A stretch of 64,000 bases of DNA from Paenibacillus melissococcoides. Its GTDB lineage: Bacteria; Bacillota; Bacilli; Paenibacillales; Paenibacillaceae. This document shows, one piece after another, positions 1 to 9,410 of the stretch. A model generated the notes under the pieces. It saw only the letters and a list, made by a program, of their open reading frames with translations, was not told where the DNA came from and ran no database searches. Position numbers and translations under genes: made by a program. The DNA lies in assembly GCA_944800085.1 (NCBI GenBank), contig CALYLO010000004.1, positions 530,567 through 594,566 of the forward strand, given 5' to 3'. Position 1 is the first letter of the stretch. Each line of letters begins with the position of its first letter.

Positions 1-17
1 ATATGTAGGCATGCCAG

Positions 18-44
18 CGCTTCTCTTCAACGAGAGGCGTTTTT
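18..44 (+). terminator. Rho-independent terminator of an upstream gene
   Basis: An 8-bp stem (CGCTTCTC pairing with GAGAGGCG, one G-U) closes a 6-nt loop and is followed by five T. It sits just before the first gene, so it probably ends transcription of a gene left of the window. Confidence 0.6.
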
Positions 45-80
45 GGGTTGTAATAATGGCTTGATTAAGGAGGTGATAGG

Positions 81-1235
81 ATGGCCCAATTACGGACGCA
101 TCTCGAACTGCATGATCCGGTGACCATTATTTGGCGGGAAGGCACGCCAGAGGAGCCGTACAAGGAGCATATCGATTCGCTCCCCGTGATTAACAACCAG
201 ATTACGCTGCTGGAGATTCCTTCGCAGACCGACAAGGTCCGCATCGAGGGATTGACCGAGGTCGACCCGGAACGATTCGATAAGAAGCTGGCCTTGACGC
301 CGCATGAATTTCTGGTCAACTATGCGAACGGAACGATTCAGTTCCATCCGTCCCAGGAAGGCAAGACGCTGCTGTGCAAATATAAGGGCAGAGGCTTGAT
401 CCTCTATCCGGCTTCCCGCATCTATGCGATGGTCAGCCGGCATCCGGATGTCGTCAAGACGCTGCAGGACATGATTGACGAGATGCTGCAGCGGCTGCAG
501 GAGACGAATCTGGCCATCGCGGAGGTCAACGAGGCCGTGGCGATGGCGAAGGAGGCGGCTCATGCGGCCGATCGGTCCGCCGACCAGGCGAATCAGGCCG
601 CGGATGAGGCGAAGCTCGCTGCCGAGCAGGCGCTGTTGGCTTATAAGTCAACGCTTCTGGTGTTCAAGCCTCCCGTGGCGGATATGAAGGAGTTGATCGC
701 GACCTATCCGTATCCGCATATCGGCTGGACCGTGCAGACGTACAAGGATGGCAACCGCTACCGCTTCGACGGCAAGGAATGGGTGCTCATCGACATCTTT
801 GGCCGCAGCATTCAGCCGGTGAGCGAGCATGCGGACGGCCTGATGACGGTCGCCGAGCATTTGAAGCTAAAAAGCATCCCGCTGGAAGTGAAGGACCGGG
901 TGATGGTGTTCTGCCTGCCGAATTCTTTATATCAGGGGGTTCAGAGCGTCATTGCGAGGTTCCCTTTTCAGGGGGAACTGATTGGCGTCGAAGCGTTGTG
1001 CGGCGTGCCCGGTGAATCGGATACCGAGATTACGGTGGAAAAATCCCTGGACGGGGCGAAGTGGAGCGGGATTATGTCCCATCCGGTGCGCATCAAGTCC
1101 CATCAGCATGTCGATGATCGCAGCGCCGCCATCGATAACAAGATCGTGAATGCCGGCGATATGTTCCGGCTTCATGTCGTGAAGCAAGGCGTGAACATTC
1201 AGCATGTCACGCTGCAGCTCATCGTCAAAATATAA
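81..1235 (+). CDS. Phage tail-associated structural protein with central coiled coil
   Basis: A 384-residue protein whose ATG is preceded by a near-perfect ribosome site (AAGGAGGTGAT). Residues about 120-195 are an Ala/Glu/Gln-rich heptad region that should form a coiled coil, as in trimeric tail-fibre or upper-baseplate proteins. The flanks look beta-rich, and the C-terminal ~140 residues resemble a phage carbohydrate-binding or tail-tip module. It is the first of a co-directional series of structural genes ending in a holin, which supports a phage or tailocin tail role. No catalytic motif was seen. The exact family is not recognised; an adhesin-like fibre is the best guess. Confidence 0.6.
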   Translation: MAQLRTHLELHDPVTIIWREGTPEEPYKEHIDSLPVINNQITLLEIPSQTDKVRIEGLTEVDPERFDKKLALTPHEFLVNYANGTIQFHPSQEGKTLLCKYKGRGLILYPASRIYAMVSRHPDVVKTLQDMIDEMLQRLQETNLAIAEVNEAVAMAKEAAHAADRSADQANQAADEAKLAAEQALLAYKSTLLVFKPPVADMKELIATYPYPHIGWTVQTYKDGNRYRFDGKEWVLIDIFGRSIQPVSEHADGLMTVAEHLKLKSIPLEVKDRVMVFCLPNSLYQGVQSVIARFPFQGELIGVEALCGVPGESDTEITVEKSLDGAKWSGIMSHPVRIKSHQHVDDRSAAIDNKIVNAGDMFRLHVVKQGVNIQHVTLQLIVKI

Positions 1236-1260
1236 CGATAACAAGAAAAGAGGAATTAAG

Positions 1261-1803
1261 ATGACCAAACCGATCGTAAGCTGGTTCAACAGCGCTCATA
1301 CTGCCGAAATTGCCGCCCCGTTTGATTTTGGCGTCATTGATGCCGGAGATCTGGGGCCGCTGCATACGTTCAACATTTGGAACAACCGCAACGGCGAGAC
1401 CGACGTCTCGAAGATGGAGGACTGCACGTTCACGACGCGCGATATGGGCGGGGGTACCGGCGATACGCCCGAAAACGACGTCGAAGCTGTCAAGAACAAC
1501 TGGTTCCATGTCCAGGTGGACTCCCTGGGCGAGACCGATATCGAGGAAGAGACATCGGCGGTCGGCAAAATTCGCATGAAGCCGATCGGCACGACGGGCA
1601 AGACGACGAAGGATCATGAGGGCAACCCGCTGTCGATTCCGTTGACCCCGGCCAGCCAGGAGATTCTCGGGGTCAACAATAACGGGAACCCGATGGACGC
1701 CGCCGGCAACTTTGTGACCGTGACAGTGCAGCCGAAAATTCCGCTGGACGCGTCGAGCGGACGGCAAGAGTTCAAGCTGCGCGTATCCTATCGCTATGTA
1801 TAA
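1261..1803 (+). CDS. Phage structural protein, unknown family
   Basis: A 180-residue protein starting at ATG 1261 behind an AAGAGGAATT ribosome site, 25 bp after the previous stop. It is Asp/Gly/Asn-rich with alternating hydrophobic residues, suggesting an all-beta fold with a well-ordered C-terminal strand set (ends with FKLRVSYRYV). No signal peptide or membrane segment is present. Position between tail-fibre-like genes points to a structural or decoration protein. I do not recognise a named family. A terminator-like hairpin follows at 1843-1873. Confidence 0.55.
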   Translation: MTKPIVSWFNSAHTAEIAAPFDFGVIDAGDLGPLHTFNIWNNRNGETDVSKMEDCTFTTRDMGGGTGDTPENDVEAVKNNWFHVQVDSLGETDIEEETSAVGKIRMKPIGTTGKTTKDHEGNPLSIPLTPASQEILGVNNNGNPMDAAGNFVTVTVQPKIPLDASSGRQEFKLRVSYRYV

Positions 1804-1842
1804 CGTTGAATAGATCAACATTTTGCACCAAGATGATGTATG

Positions 1843-1873
1843 CAGGCGGGGCCGATAGGGTCCCGTCTGTTTT
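1843..1873 (+). terminator. Intrinsic terminator inside the tail gene cluster
   Basis: CAGGCGGG pairs with CCCGTCTG (8 bp with one G-U) around an 11-nt loop and runs into TTTT. It separates genes 81-1803 from the downstream fibre genes and could attenuate them. Confidence 0.55.
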
Positions 1874-1918
1874 GCTATATGGAAATATTCATCTCACAAT
1901 ACAATGGGAGGTTTCCGC

Positions 1919-2530
1919 ATGATTTTTCATAATAGGATAACGCGTTCGCCTGTCGCCCAGTCGTTCATCTGGGTGGCGGAATATGCCGACGGCTCGCATC
2001 TCGCTGAATATAACTTCGACAACCGAAAAGCAAACAGCTTTTATCATATAGACAAAACCAAACTGATCCGGTTCGGCTTGATCGGGGAAGGCTCGCAAAT
2101 CTACTTCGATGTCGGCAACGGCGTATTCACAATGAACGGCCACCGACTGTCCTTGTCCTACTCGGCCTCCTCGCGGGAATATCCGCTGACCGGGCGGACC
2201 TTCCTGTACAACGATATTATTACGTACAAAAACGCCGTCTCCGACGCCAAGCTGTTCACGGCGGGCGGGAAGGGAGGAGCCTTCTCCGACTCGATTACCC
2301 AGTACAATATCGGCTACAAAAAACAAATGCAGCTCCACGACGCCAACATCGATTTTCAATGCATCCTCTCGATTCCCTATAATGATGCGGCGTTCATGCA
2401 GATTAAAATAACGTCAGACCTTGATCTGGACGGCACATTGCACATTCGCAGAAACGGCTTGCTTGTGGACGAGATGCAAGCGCCCCTGAAGGCGAAGCAT
2501 GCCGGGCAAATCAATTGGACGATACGATGA
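1919..2530 (+). CDS. Hypothetical phage structural protein
   Basis: The start is taken at ATG 1919 because a GGGAGG ribosome site lies 7 nt upstream; an earlier in-frame ATG at 1904 would bury that site. The product is about 203 residues, soluble, Tyr/Asp/Ser-rich and probably beta-rich, with no signal peptide. It lies 9 bp before the next gene in the same direction. The family is not recognised; context suggests a tail or baseplate component. Confidence 0.55.
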   Translation: MIFHNRITRSPVAQSFIWVAEYADGSHLAEYNFDNRKANSFYHIDKTKLIRFGLIGEGSQIYFDVGNGVFTMNGHRLSLSYSASSREYPLTGRTFLYNDIITYKNAVSDAKLFTAGGKGGAFSDSITQYNIGYKKQMQLHDANIDFQCILSIPYNDAAFMQIKITSDLDLDGTLHIRRNGLLVDEMQAPLKAKHAGQINWTIR

Positions 2531-2539
2531 GGTGATTCG

Positions 2540-3025
2540 ATGACAAACGCTACGCATGAAGTGATCATTCCTGTCGACTTGGCAGCAGGCACGCTTACGG
2601 ACACCGTCATCAAAGACGGCAAGCTGCAATTGAAGGAACTCAAAAAAGACGATGAGGGAAACATCGTCTACGCTCCCTCCGGCTCCTGGGAGTCGTTGCC
2701 GATCGTCATCCAGGACCGGTTCGCCGCCTTTCAACGGATCACACAGGCCGTAGACGTGAAGGGTGCCGCGGACTATAAGCTATTCATCCGCTATTCGTCG
2801 GACAACATCACCTGGACCGAATATACAGCCATCGACACATCGGACGGTAATCTGGACAGCGCCCCCTTCGCCAAATACGCCCAGCTCAAAATCGAGTTCA
2901 TCCCCGCCCTGCACGACGCCGCCTTTACCGTAGACGACTTCACCGACACAGCCAAATACACCAACGAATGGGTCAACTCCGACGAGGGCGTGCTGGAGCT
3001 GAAAAAGCACTATCGCTATAAGTAA
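2540..3025 (+). CDS. Hypothetical phage tail-associated protein
   Basis: A 161-residue protein with a GAGGTGATT ribosome site before ATG 2540. The middle (SSDNITWTEYTAIDTSDGNL) resembles strand-rich discoidin-like segments found in phage tail proteins, where a sample is compared with a reference value. The C-terminus is charged. It belongs to the same high-GC block as the preceding genes; immediately downstream the base composition falls sharply. Confidence 0.5.
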   Translation: MTNATHEVIIPVDLAAGTLTDTVIKDGKLQLKELKKDDEGNIVYAPSGSWESLPIVIQDRFAAFQRITQAVDVKGAADYKLFIRYSSDNITWTEYTAIDTSDGNLDSAPFAKYAQLKIEFIPALHDAAFTVDDFTDTAKYTNEWVNSDEGVLELKKHYRYK

Positions 3026-3126
3026 GAGAGGGACGAGTCTTGGAAAGACGAGGGCGTCTTGCTGAGGAAGAGGATACCGAATGGGAAGATGAAGAAGATT
3101 GATTCGTTACAAGTGGAGGGATAAGG

Positions 3127-3801
3127 ATGCCAGTTCCAGCGACTACGGGACAATTGAGAAAACATGTGAAGGATATGAAGATTGGGGATTATATCGTTTG
3201 GAGTTATCACCCTGATGGCTATTTTGAGTTCGGCGCAGACACGTCAAGATATACAGAATGCCCATTAGAAGGAATTCCAAATGGGGAAACCTCAAAAGGT
3301 AAGTACTGGTATGGAGTTAAAGTCGACAAAGGATTAATTATTTCAGACAGAGTTCTTAGAAACCAATGGTCATGGGACTATTTGAATAGTGTGAAATATA
3401 TCGAAGGGGTTAGTACGAAAATTTCCACGGTACAAGGCATTCTTCGTTCCCCTACTGGCGGTGTTGCTTATGCGAATGTTAACGGAAATAAGTCATTAAC
3501 CGATCAAGGCTACGGTGGGTGGCCTGCTAATAATGAGTGGGATAAATATATAGTTAATTTTCCTTCAAACAAGATACAACAAGGCCACACTATAGATGAT
3601 GTTTTCCATTGGAATGAAAAAATAACGATTTGTCAAGAGACTCCAGCTCTTGGGGTTATCACATTTGACGGGTTTAACACGACTGACTCTAAAAAAAGAG
3701 TAAGAAGAGGGTATAAAACGGTTCAGGCCTTGTATCACATAGCAGCAGAGTCTGCATCGGAATTTAATGGTTTTCGACCTGTATTCGAATACAAAGAATA
3801 G
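3127..3801 (+). CDS. Tail-fibre-region protein, FRPV-type C-terminus
   Basis: A 224-residue protein from ATG 3127 with a GGAGGGATAAGG ribosome site. It is the first gene of an AT-rich block. Its C-terminal part (a KKRVRRG stretch, then FNGFRPVFEY) is shared in pattern with the gene split by the IS110 element (SRRVRRGG ... CGFRPVLLL), so the two are probably paralogous. The closing Gly-Phe-Arg-Pro-Val pattern is common in phage C-type-lectin or formylglycine-like fibre domains, but I cannot assign this with certainty. Likely role: receptor-binding accessory of the tail. Confidence 0.5.
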   Translation: MPVPATTGQLRKHVKDMKIGDYIVWSYHPDGYFEFGADTSRYTECPLEGIPNGETSKGKYWYGVKVDKGLIISDRVLRNQWSWDYLNSVKYIEGVSTKISTVQGILRSPTGGVAYANVNGNKSLTDQGYGGWPANNEWDKYIVNFPSNKIQQGHTIDDVFHWNEKITICQETPALGVITFDGFNTTDSKKRVRRGYKTVQALYHIAAESASEFNGFRPVFEYKE

Positions 3802-4131
3802 AAAGAAGGTGAATATAAGTGCTAGAAGAGGTAAAAAGTGTCGGCCAATTACGAATTGGAAAAAAAATAAGATGCCACTACAAAGCAATATCAAATACAT
3901 TAGGTACTTTTTCAGGACTTGGGAAAGGAACATCCGGATTCATTTCACCTACGACATCATCTGCTGCACCAAACGGTGATTTTTATTTTTCTGTGAAAAT
4001 CCAAACGCACTCATGAACGATTATCGTCTTTAAAAAGCAGCAGTTTTCTGAGAAATGACCATAAGATGCCCGGTCCACCTTCTTTGAAGGGGCCTTGTTT
4101 AAAATCGCTATGTTTCGTCAATGCTGTAAGG

Positions 4132-5288
4132 TTAGTTGATCTGCATGAGTGGTGCTTGTGGTCCACCTTCGATGTAAATTTGTTTGTTCTTCAGCATGTG
4201 GTAAGCAATGATAAGTATCTTACGTGAAATGGCAATGCAAGCTTTTTTCTTTCCTCGTCGTGAAGCAATCTTCCAGAACTTTGTTGCCAAGACCGTGTTT
4301 CGTGAGCGAGCGATTGCCCAAGACGCTTCGCATAGTGTCACTTTTGCATGAGGATTGCCTTTTACGCTTTTTGTACTTTTTTTTGCCTGCACTCTCGTGG
4401 TTGCCGGGTGCTACGCCAGCCCAAGAGGCAAGGTGATCTGCGGATGGAAATTGCTCCATATCGGCCGCGATTTCTGCAAGGAGTGCTGCAGCTGTTCGTT
4501 CGCTAACACCTGGAATGGTCTGAAGCAGTTCGTACTCCGTCCGATAGAGCTCCAAGTGATCGTTAATTTCGGCTTCCAACCGAGCAATGGACTTCTCTAA
4601 GTATTCGATATGCTCCCAACAATCTTTAATCAATCGAATTTGATGCGGGGTCATCGTGCCAAAAAGAGAGTCAGTAACTTCACTTTTTTTGTTCTTGATC
4701 GAACCCTTGACGCTCGCTTCAAATCTTCCGCGTCAACGTAACCTTTTTCGATTAAGCGTTGCAACAAACTGCGCCCGGAAACACCGAATACGTCTGAGAT
4801 GACACTGCCTAGCTTGACGTTACCTGCTTCAAGATACTTCTGGATCGGTTTTTCTCCGCTGTTAGGGAGCCGATTCGTTTTTTTCGAAGTCGGCAGAGGT
4901 CCCGTAGCTCCCTTAAGTCCTCGGATGGCACAAAGCTGGGCTCAATTAGACCGACTCGAAGCAGCTTCGCGATCCATTCGGCATCACAAACATCCGTCTT
5001 GCGGCCAGGAACATTCTTAATGCGCTGCGCATTCGCCAGTACGACGGTGAAGTAGCCTTCAAGGATGTTGTAGACAGGTTTCCAATAGATTCCCGTGCTC
5101 TCCATTGCGATGTGTGTAACGCCTTGGGACTCCAGGTACTTAAGCAGTTCGAAAAGATGTTTGGTCATCGTTCCAAAGCTTCGGATCTCGCTGTGGGCCT
5201 CCCCCGCAGCATCTGTGGTCATCACACAAACGACGATTGTCTCTTGGTGAACGTCCATTCCAGCACAGCGTTCAAGCAATACTTCCAT
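4132..5288 (-). pseudogene. IS110-family DEDD transposase, frameshifted
   Basis: The start is ATG 5288 with a GGAGGG site. The N-terminal RuvC-like DEDD part is readable (GMDVHQETIVVCV with the first Asp, MESTGIYWKPV with the Glu, GRKTDVCDAEW with the later acidic residues). The C-terminal Tnp_20 part carries IPGVSERTAAALLAEI and SWAGVAPGNHESAGK, which holds the conserved serine. At least three shifts separate the pieces, near 4845, near 4655 and near 4390. The last 260 nt continue in a third frame to a stop at 4132. The enzyme should be inactive unless supplied in trans by a relative elsewhere. Confidence 0.85.
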
Positions 5289-5550
5289 CTTGGCTTCCCT
5301 CCATAACTGAAATGCATGACGGCGGATGAATTCGAGCTTGAGCATTTTTCTGTTCGCGGTTCTCTGATTGGGCATACAGAGCCAGCACAGGTTTGTACAC
5401 AGAACTCATCCTCAACAGTTTATTTGTCGGGGTTACACCACCATTAAAAAGAACGTGTTTCGCGTCATGTAGTAGCAGTATGGGAAATAGGTCCGACCAC
5501 TAAACCCTCGCTATTTTCATGCTAGGTTTGCGAACGAGAGTTCATGAATG
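5289..5550 (-). ncRNA. Candidate IS110 bridge RNA region
   Basis: This 262-bp stretch lies between the element's left end and its transposase start, where IS110-group elements encode the bridge RNA that pairs with donor and target DNA. On the element's coding strand it contains ACAAATAAAC (5418-5427), identical over 10 nt to the target flank next to the left end (5550-5559), as a left target guide would be. The RNA itself, its ends and its fold are inferred, not shown. Confidence 0.4.
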
Positions 5551-6717
5551 TTTATTTGTGTCGATAGGGATTATCTGGGTAGATGGAAATTGATCGCTGA
5601 TAGAAACATACAGCATTCCATTTCATGGGATACCTTAAATAGTGCTGGAGTAGCCAATGGAAGTGGATTGCCAATTGAATTGGACTATGAGAATGTCGCG
5701 TTAAACAAGCACGTCGAGGCTGATACTAATCATTTTGAGAATTATTCAATATCCAAAGTGGTTGATGGCATTGACATTCATACTGACGGCTTTTTGCAAT
5801 CAGATGGAGATAAAGGGAAAATTACAAGAATAATTATTGATTTGGGGAAAGAAGAAGAGATAGATGGATTAGCTCTGACCAATTTACTATATACATCGGG
5901 TTATCGTTGTAAAAACTTTGGTTTTAGTTGGTCAAATGATAAGAATAATTGGAATTTTATTATGAACGCGGTGCTGCCAAATAATGAAATTAAACACTTT
6001 TTTAAAGCAAAAGCACGTGCCAGATATTTCTCGATCTTACTTAAAGATAGTTATCTTGGTTCGGGATGGTCACTAGGGATTGGAGAAATTGAGCTTATTA
6101 AAACAAATCGCCAAACCAAATCAGTTCTTAGGCTGCTAACTGGTGGTACTAGTCCTGAGGATGAAGATAACGAATGGAACAAATATATTGTGAATGATAC
6201 GTTGAACGGTTTAATCACGCCCGGAGATGATAATATCTGGAACTGGAAATCAGACACGCCATCTTGGACGAGTACAACTCAAACTATTGCCAGTAGAAGG
6301 GTGAGAAGAGGAGGAGGGTCAGGTGGATTAAGAGGATATTATAGTGATTCTGCTACCTTGTCAGAGTCCAATATTTCGGGTACAGCATGCGGATTTCGTC
6401 CGGTGTTACTTCTTTTACCTCCACTAACGAATTCCTTGATTTACCATGATGATAAATACAAAACATATAATAATGGTTGGAAACCAATTTCAACAACTTT
6501 ACCCTCAAAAGACACTTTTATGAATTGTATTAATGATTTATCTATTCTGGACAGAAAAGTAAAAAATGTTTCTCTTCCTATGACCTCCTCTGTATTGGGT
6601 GAAGGGAAAGTGTTCAAAGCAAAGGTTGATTACAAAAAATACTTTGATATTAACAGGATTGATGTTAAGTAGATCTGAACTGGTTCTGTTTTTTTAGTGT
6701 ATTAATATAATTGGTGG

Positions 6718-8262
6718 GTGGTGAGGAAAGTGGCAATTATAGATGTTACTTGGGATCCAGTAAATAAAGGTAGTGGTGTGATTATAAGTAATGCGAACCT
6801 AACAGCAAAAGTCCCTAATTACAATAATACTGTAAGAGCAACGCACGGGAAAAGCCACGGAAAGTGGTACTGGGAAATAACCGTAAGTGTTTATAATTGG
6901 CTGCTCATAGGAATAGTGAACAGAGATGCTGTTTTAACTTCTAGTAATAGTTCCACTCAAAATGCGCGGTATTATTGGGAAAACGGAAAAAAACTACCTG
7001 AAAATGTTCTGTATGGGAAGAATTTTGTTGTTGGAGATGTAATAAGTATCCTTCTAAACTTGGATAGTGGGACATTAGAATTTTGGAAAAATGGAGTTAG
7101 TCAGGGTATATCTCATACCAATATCAAAACTATGGGGGAAGTTTTTCCTGCTGTTTCAGCTCCACAATCAGGAGCAACAGAAAGTACAGTAACAGCTAAT
7201 TTCGGAGCTTCCTCTTTTGTCTATCCTATGCCTAAGGGATTTTCTTCTTTTGATTGTAGGCAAAGGCATTGGGATAGTAGAATGCTATTTCAAACAAGTA
7301 CCGAAAATCGAATGGCATTTTATAATAAGTTCAATACTATAACTGCAATTCCCAAAATGACATCAAATATTACGCCATCTGGACGCGCATTTGCAAAGGA
7401 TATTTATTCAACAAGCTATGATGCTTGGAAAGCATTTAATCAAGTTGATGATACAGAAGGTTATGCATCTAAAACTGGTAGTGGTGGAGTTGGTTTTTTA
7501 GGGTATGAGTTTGATAAACCAATAGCCATTGCGAAATATGCTGTCAGGAGTATGGCTGGAAGTTCTCATTTGAATAAACTTCCAAGAGACTGGACTTTTG
7601 AAGGCAGTCACGACGGAGAGAAGTGGCATGTATTAGATACACAGAAAAACCAAACGTGGACTACCGTAAATACAGATAAGGACTACTACGTAGACATTCC
7701 GAAATCCTACAAAATGTATCGTTTGAATTGGTCTGCTAACAATGGATTTACAGGATATACAGATGTAAATGAATTAAAGATGTACAGAGGTGTTAATGTG
7801 GTTTCACATATTCCGACAGTAAGTGAAAAATACTTCACGGCGTACGGGATGGACAAAATAGCCCAAGAAACTTTAAAAAATAATTATGATAAGGTGCAGC
7901 TAATATCCAATAAAGAAAGCGAATTAAATGAAGGAAAGATATTTGAGCATGAGATTGATTTGAAGAAGTATGAAGTTAACAAGTTAATTATGGATAAAAT
8001 TGAAGGAAAGTCTTTAATTCTTACTTCAGATGTTGTACACCTCAGTTTTATTAATTCAGCTTCAATTAATTATATCTCATATGCGGATGAACATATTTTT
8101 AGACATTTTGGTATGGGGAAATCGGTTGTTATAGATTTGGAAAAGGAGTTTAAGGAAAAAGTATTGATTGAAATGGAAGCTAATACAGTGGGAATCGGAA
8201 AAGTGTTTAAACAAAGAATAGACCCTTCCAAAATTCCCATTAAACAAATAACAATTATTTGA
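6718..8262 (+). CDS. Phage tail-fibre protein: SPRY domain plus discoidin-like domain
   Basis: A protein of about 514 residues (GTG 6718; GTG 6730 is an alternative with a GGTGAGG site). Residues about 25-180 form a SPRY/B30.2 domain: GKWYWEITV, DVISILLNLD, GTLEFWKNG and a closing TANFG...PMPKGF. Residues about 230-360 fit an F5/8 type C (discoidin) domain: WKAFNQ, YEFDKPIAIAKYAV, PRDWTFEGSHDGEKW, YRLNW. A short GM-containing repeat and a C-terminal GKVFKQRID tail follow; these are shared with neighbours. Both domains bind ligands, so receptor or surface adhesion is the likely job. No catalytic residues were seen. Confidence 0.75.
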   Translation: MVRKVAIIDVTWDPVNKGSGVIISNANLTAKVPNYNNTVRATHGKSHGKWYWEITVSVYNWLLIGIVNRDAVLTSSNSSTQNARYYWENGKKLPENVLYGKNFVVGDVISILLNLDSGTLEFWKNGVSQGISHTNIKTMGEVFPAVSAPQSGATESTVTANFGASSFVYPMPKGFSSFDCRQRHWDSRMLFQTSTENRMAFYNKFNTITAIPKMTSNITPSGRAFAKDIYSTSYDAWKAFNQVDDTEGYASKTGSGGVGFLGYEFDKPIAIAKYAVRSMAGSSHLNKLPRDWTFEGSHDGEKWHVLDTQKNQTWTTVNTDKDYYVDIPKSYKMYRLNWSANNGFTGYTDVNELKMYRGVNVVSHIPTVSEKYFTAYGMDKIAQETLKNNYDKVQLISNKESELNEGKIFEHEIDLKKYEVNKLIMDKIEGKSLILTSDVVHLSFINSASINYISYADEHIFRHFGMGKSVVIDLEKEFKEKVLIEMEANTVGIGKVFKQRIDPSKIPIKQITII

Positions 8263-8289
8263 TTTAACGAGAAAGGAGGAGGTTAAAAA

Positions 8290-9351
8290 ATGATAGTCAA
8301 GTGGGATTCTGAAAAAAGAAATAACGCCTCTTTAAGCAATGGAGGTCTTAGTGCTTATATAGGTAGTAAAAAAGGGTATGTGATAGCAAATGAGTATAAA
8401 ACATATGGAAAATACTATTTGGAAATAGTGTGTAAGAGGGTTACTGGTTATAGCAAGATAGGTGTAATTAATTCACATGGTTCTATCTGGGAAATAGAGA
8501 GTAGCAGGTCTTTCCCAATATCAAATAATGATGTAATTAGTTTATTAATAGATGTAGATGATAGAAAAGTGAATTTTTGGAGAAACGGATGGGTGATCGA
8601 AAGATTCTTCTCAAATGTATCTGGGCCGTTGTCTCCAGTAGTTAGATGCATGTCAGATGGCTCTACACCTTCAATGGAAATAACAGCGAACTTCGGTGCG
8701 ACTCCTTTTAAATACAAACTTCCTCTTGGTTTTTTACCCTATCAAACACAAGAAAAAGTCTTAGTTTTGTCGAATGGAGTTTGCTTGAAATATAGCAACA
8801 TAGGGTGGGAGGGAGTAACAAATTCATCACCAACAGAACAAGATTATATTAATCATGGTATGGATGATATTTCGATAATTCCCGAATCGGCGTGGAAAGA
8901 ACTATCTGGTGATGTTCAAGTGTGCTACTGGACGAATGACCTATACAAACCTGAAGCCTCCTTCAACATCGAAACCGAACCATTTACCCTTGCTGAAGAG
9001 TTTGATGATCAGACCATAAAAATAATCGAATATACCGATAACCCTGATCAAGAAGATTCAACCATCACTTTAGAAACCGAACCATTCACCTTTTACGATG
9101 AGGTTGGTGACAGTTTTGATGTACTGTACTACACCGACGATCCAGATAAGACGGAAGCCGAACTTGAAATCAACCATAACTATTCACCGCTGGACGAATT
9201 CGATGGAGACTTTGAATTGGTGACATGGACAATGGAAGAAGAGGCGGAGGTTCAAGAGGAGCTTAAACCAATATTTAAAGAAAAGATTGAAGATGGCAAT
9301 CTTTACGGTGTAACCGTGGATTTATCCAAAGGAACTATAAACATTAAGTGA
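8290..9351 (+). CDS. Phage tail-fibre protein with SPRY domain and acidic repeats
   Basis: A 353-residue protein starting at ATG 8290 behind AAAGGAGGAGG. The N-terminal ~150 residues form a second, diverged SPRY domain (GKYYLEIVCKR, DVISLLIDVDDRKVNFWRNG, TANFGATPF, LPLGF). Next comes a GW...YINHGMDDISIIP...AW.EL module also present in the following gene. Then three acidic repeats of about 35 residues follow, each with a YT/WT(D/N)(D/N)P-type core and an ETEPFT/TLETEPFT motif, ending in a short tail (VDLSKGTINIK) similar to its neighbours. It is likely a fibre or chaperone-like tail adhesin. Confidence 0.7.
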   Translation: MIVKWDSEKRNNASLSNGGLSAYIGSKKGYVIANEYKTYGKYYLEIVCKRVTGYSKIGVINSHGSIWEIESSRSFPISNNDVISLLIDVDDRKVNFWRNGWVIERFFSNVSGPLSPVVRCMSDGSTPSMEITANFGATPFKYKLPLGFLPYQTQEKVLVLSNGVCLKYSNIGWEGVTNSSPTEQDYINHGMDDISIIPESAWKELSGDVQVCYWTNDLYKPEASFNIETEPFTLAEEFDDQTIKIIEYTDNPDQEDSTITLETEPFTFYDEVGDSFDVLYYTDDPDKTEAELEINHNYSPLDEFDGDFELVTWTMEEEAEVQEELKPIFKEKIEDGNLYGVTVDLSKGTINIK

Positions 9352-9410
9352 GGCAGTCACAAAGGGCTGTCTCTTTTGTTTTGCATGTCTATTTGAAAGG
9401 AGCTGATTTT

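Larger units (their letters stand above)
3990..5550 (-). mobile_element. IS110-family insertion sequence, decayed
   Basis: The boundaries come from the host-gene reading frame: TTT is present at both edges (3987-3989 and 5551-5553) and removal restores the coding frame. Length is about 1.56 kb. There are no obvious terminal inverted repeats and no long target duplication, as expected for IS110 elements, which encode DEDD recombinases. It contains one transposase gene on the minus strand with several frameshifts and a 262-bp non-coding stretch upstream of that gene. Confidence 0.8.
3819..6672 (+). pseudogene. Tail-fibre/adhesion gene split by an IS110-family insertion
   Basis: The 5' part starts at GTG 3819 (ribosome site AAGAAGGTGA) and reads to GDFYF at 3989. 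The 3' part resumes at ATTTGTGTCGAT (5554) and runs to 6672. Joining 3989 to 5554 gives one open frame (DFYF-ICVDRDYLGRW) of about 430 residues, so the insertion explains the break. The rebuilt protein has the same N-terminal QLRIGKKIRC-type start as the upstream paralogue, an N-terminal module of short strands, a discoidin/F5-8C-like segment (about residues 105-250, NVALNKHVEAD start), an FRPV region and a C-terminal ID/KK-rich tail shared with the next two genes. The 3' part has an ATG at 5548 lying inside the element, so a truncated product is conceivable. Confidence 0.75.

Noticed and set aside
1-13. 13-bp match to 58992-59004 (atatgtaggcatg)
   Set aside because: A few dozen 13-mer coincidences are expected in 64 kb, and no longer similarity surrounds them.
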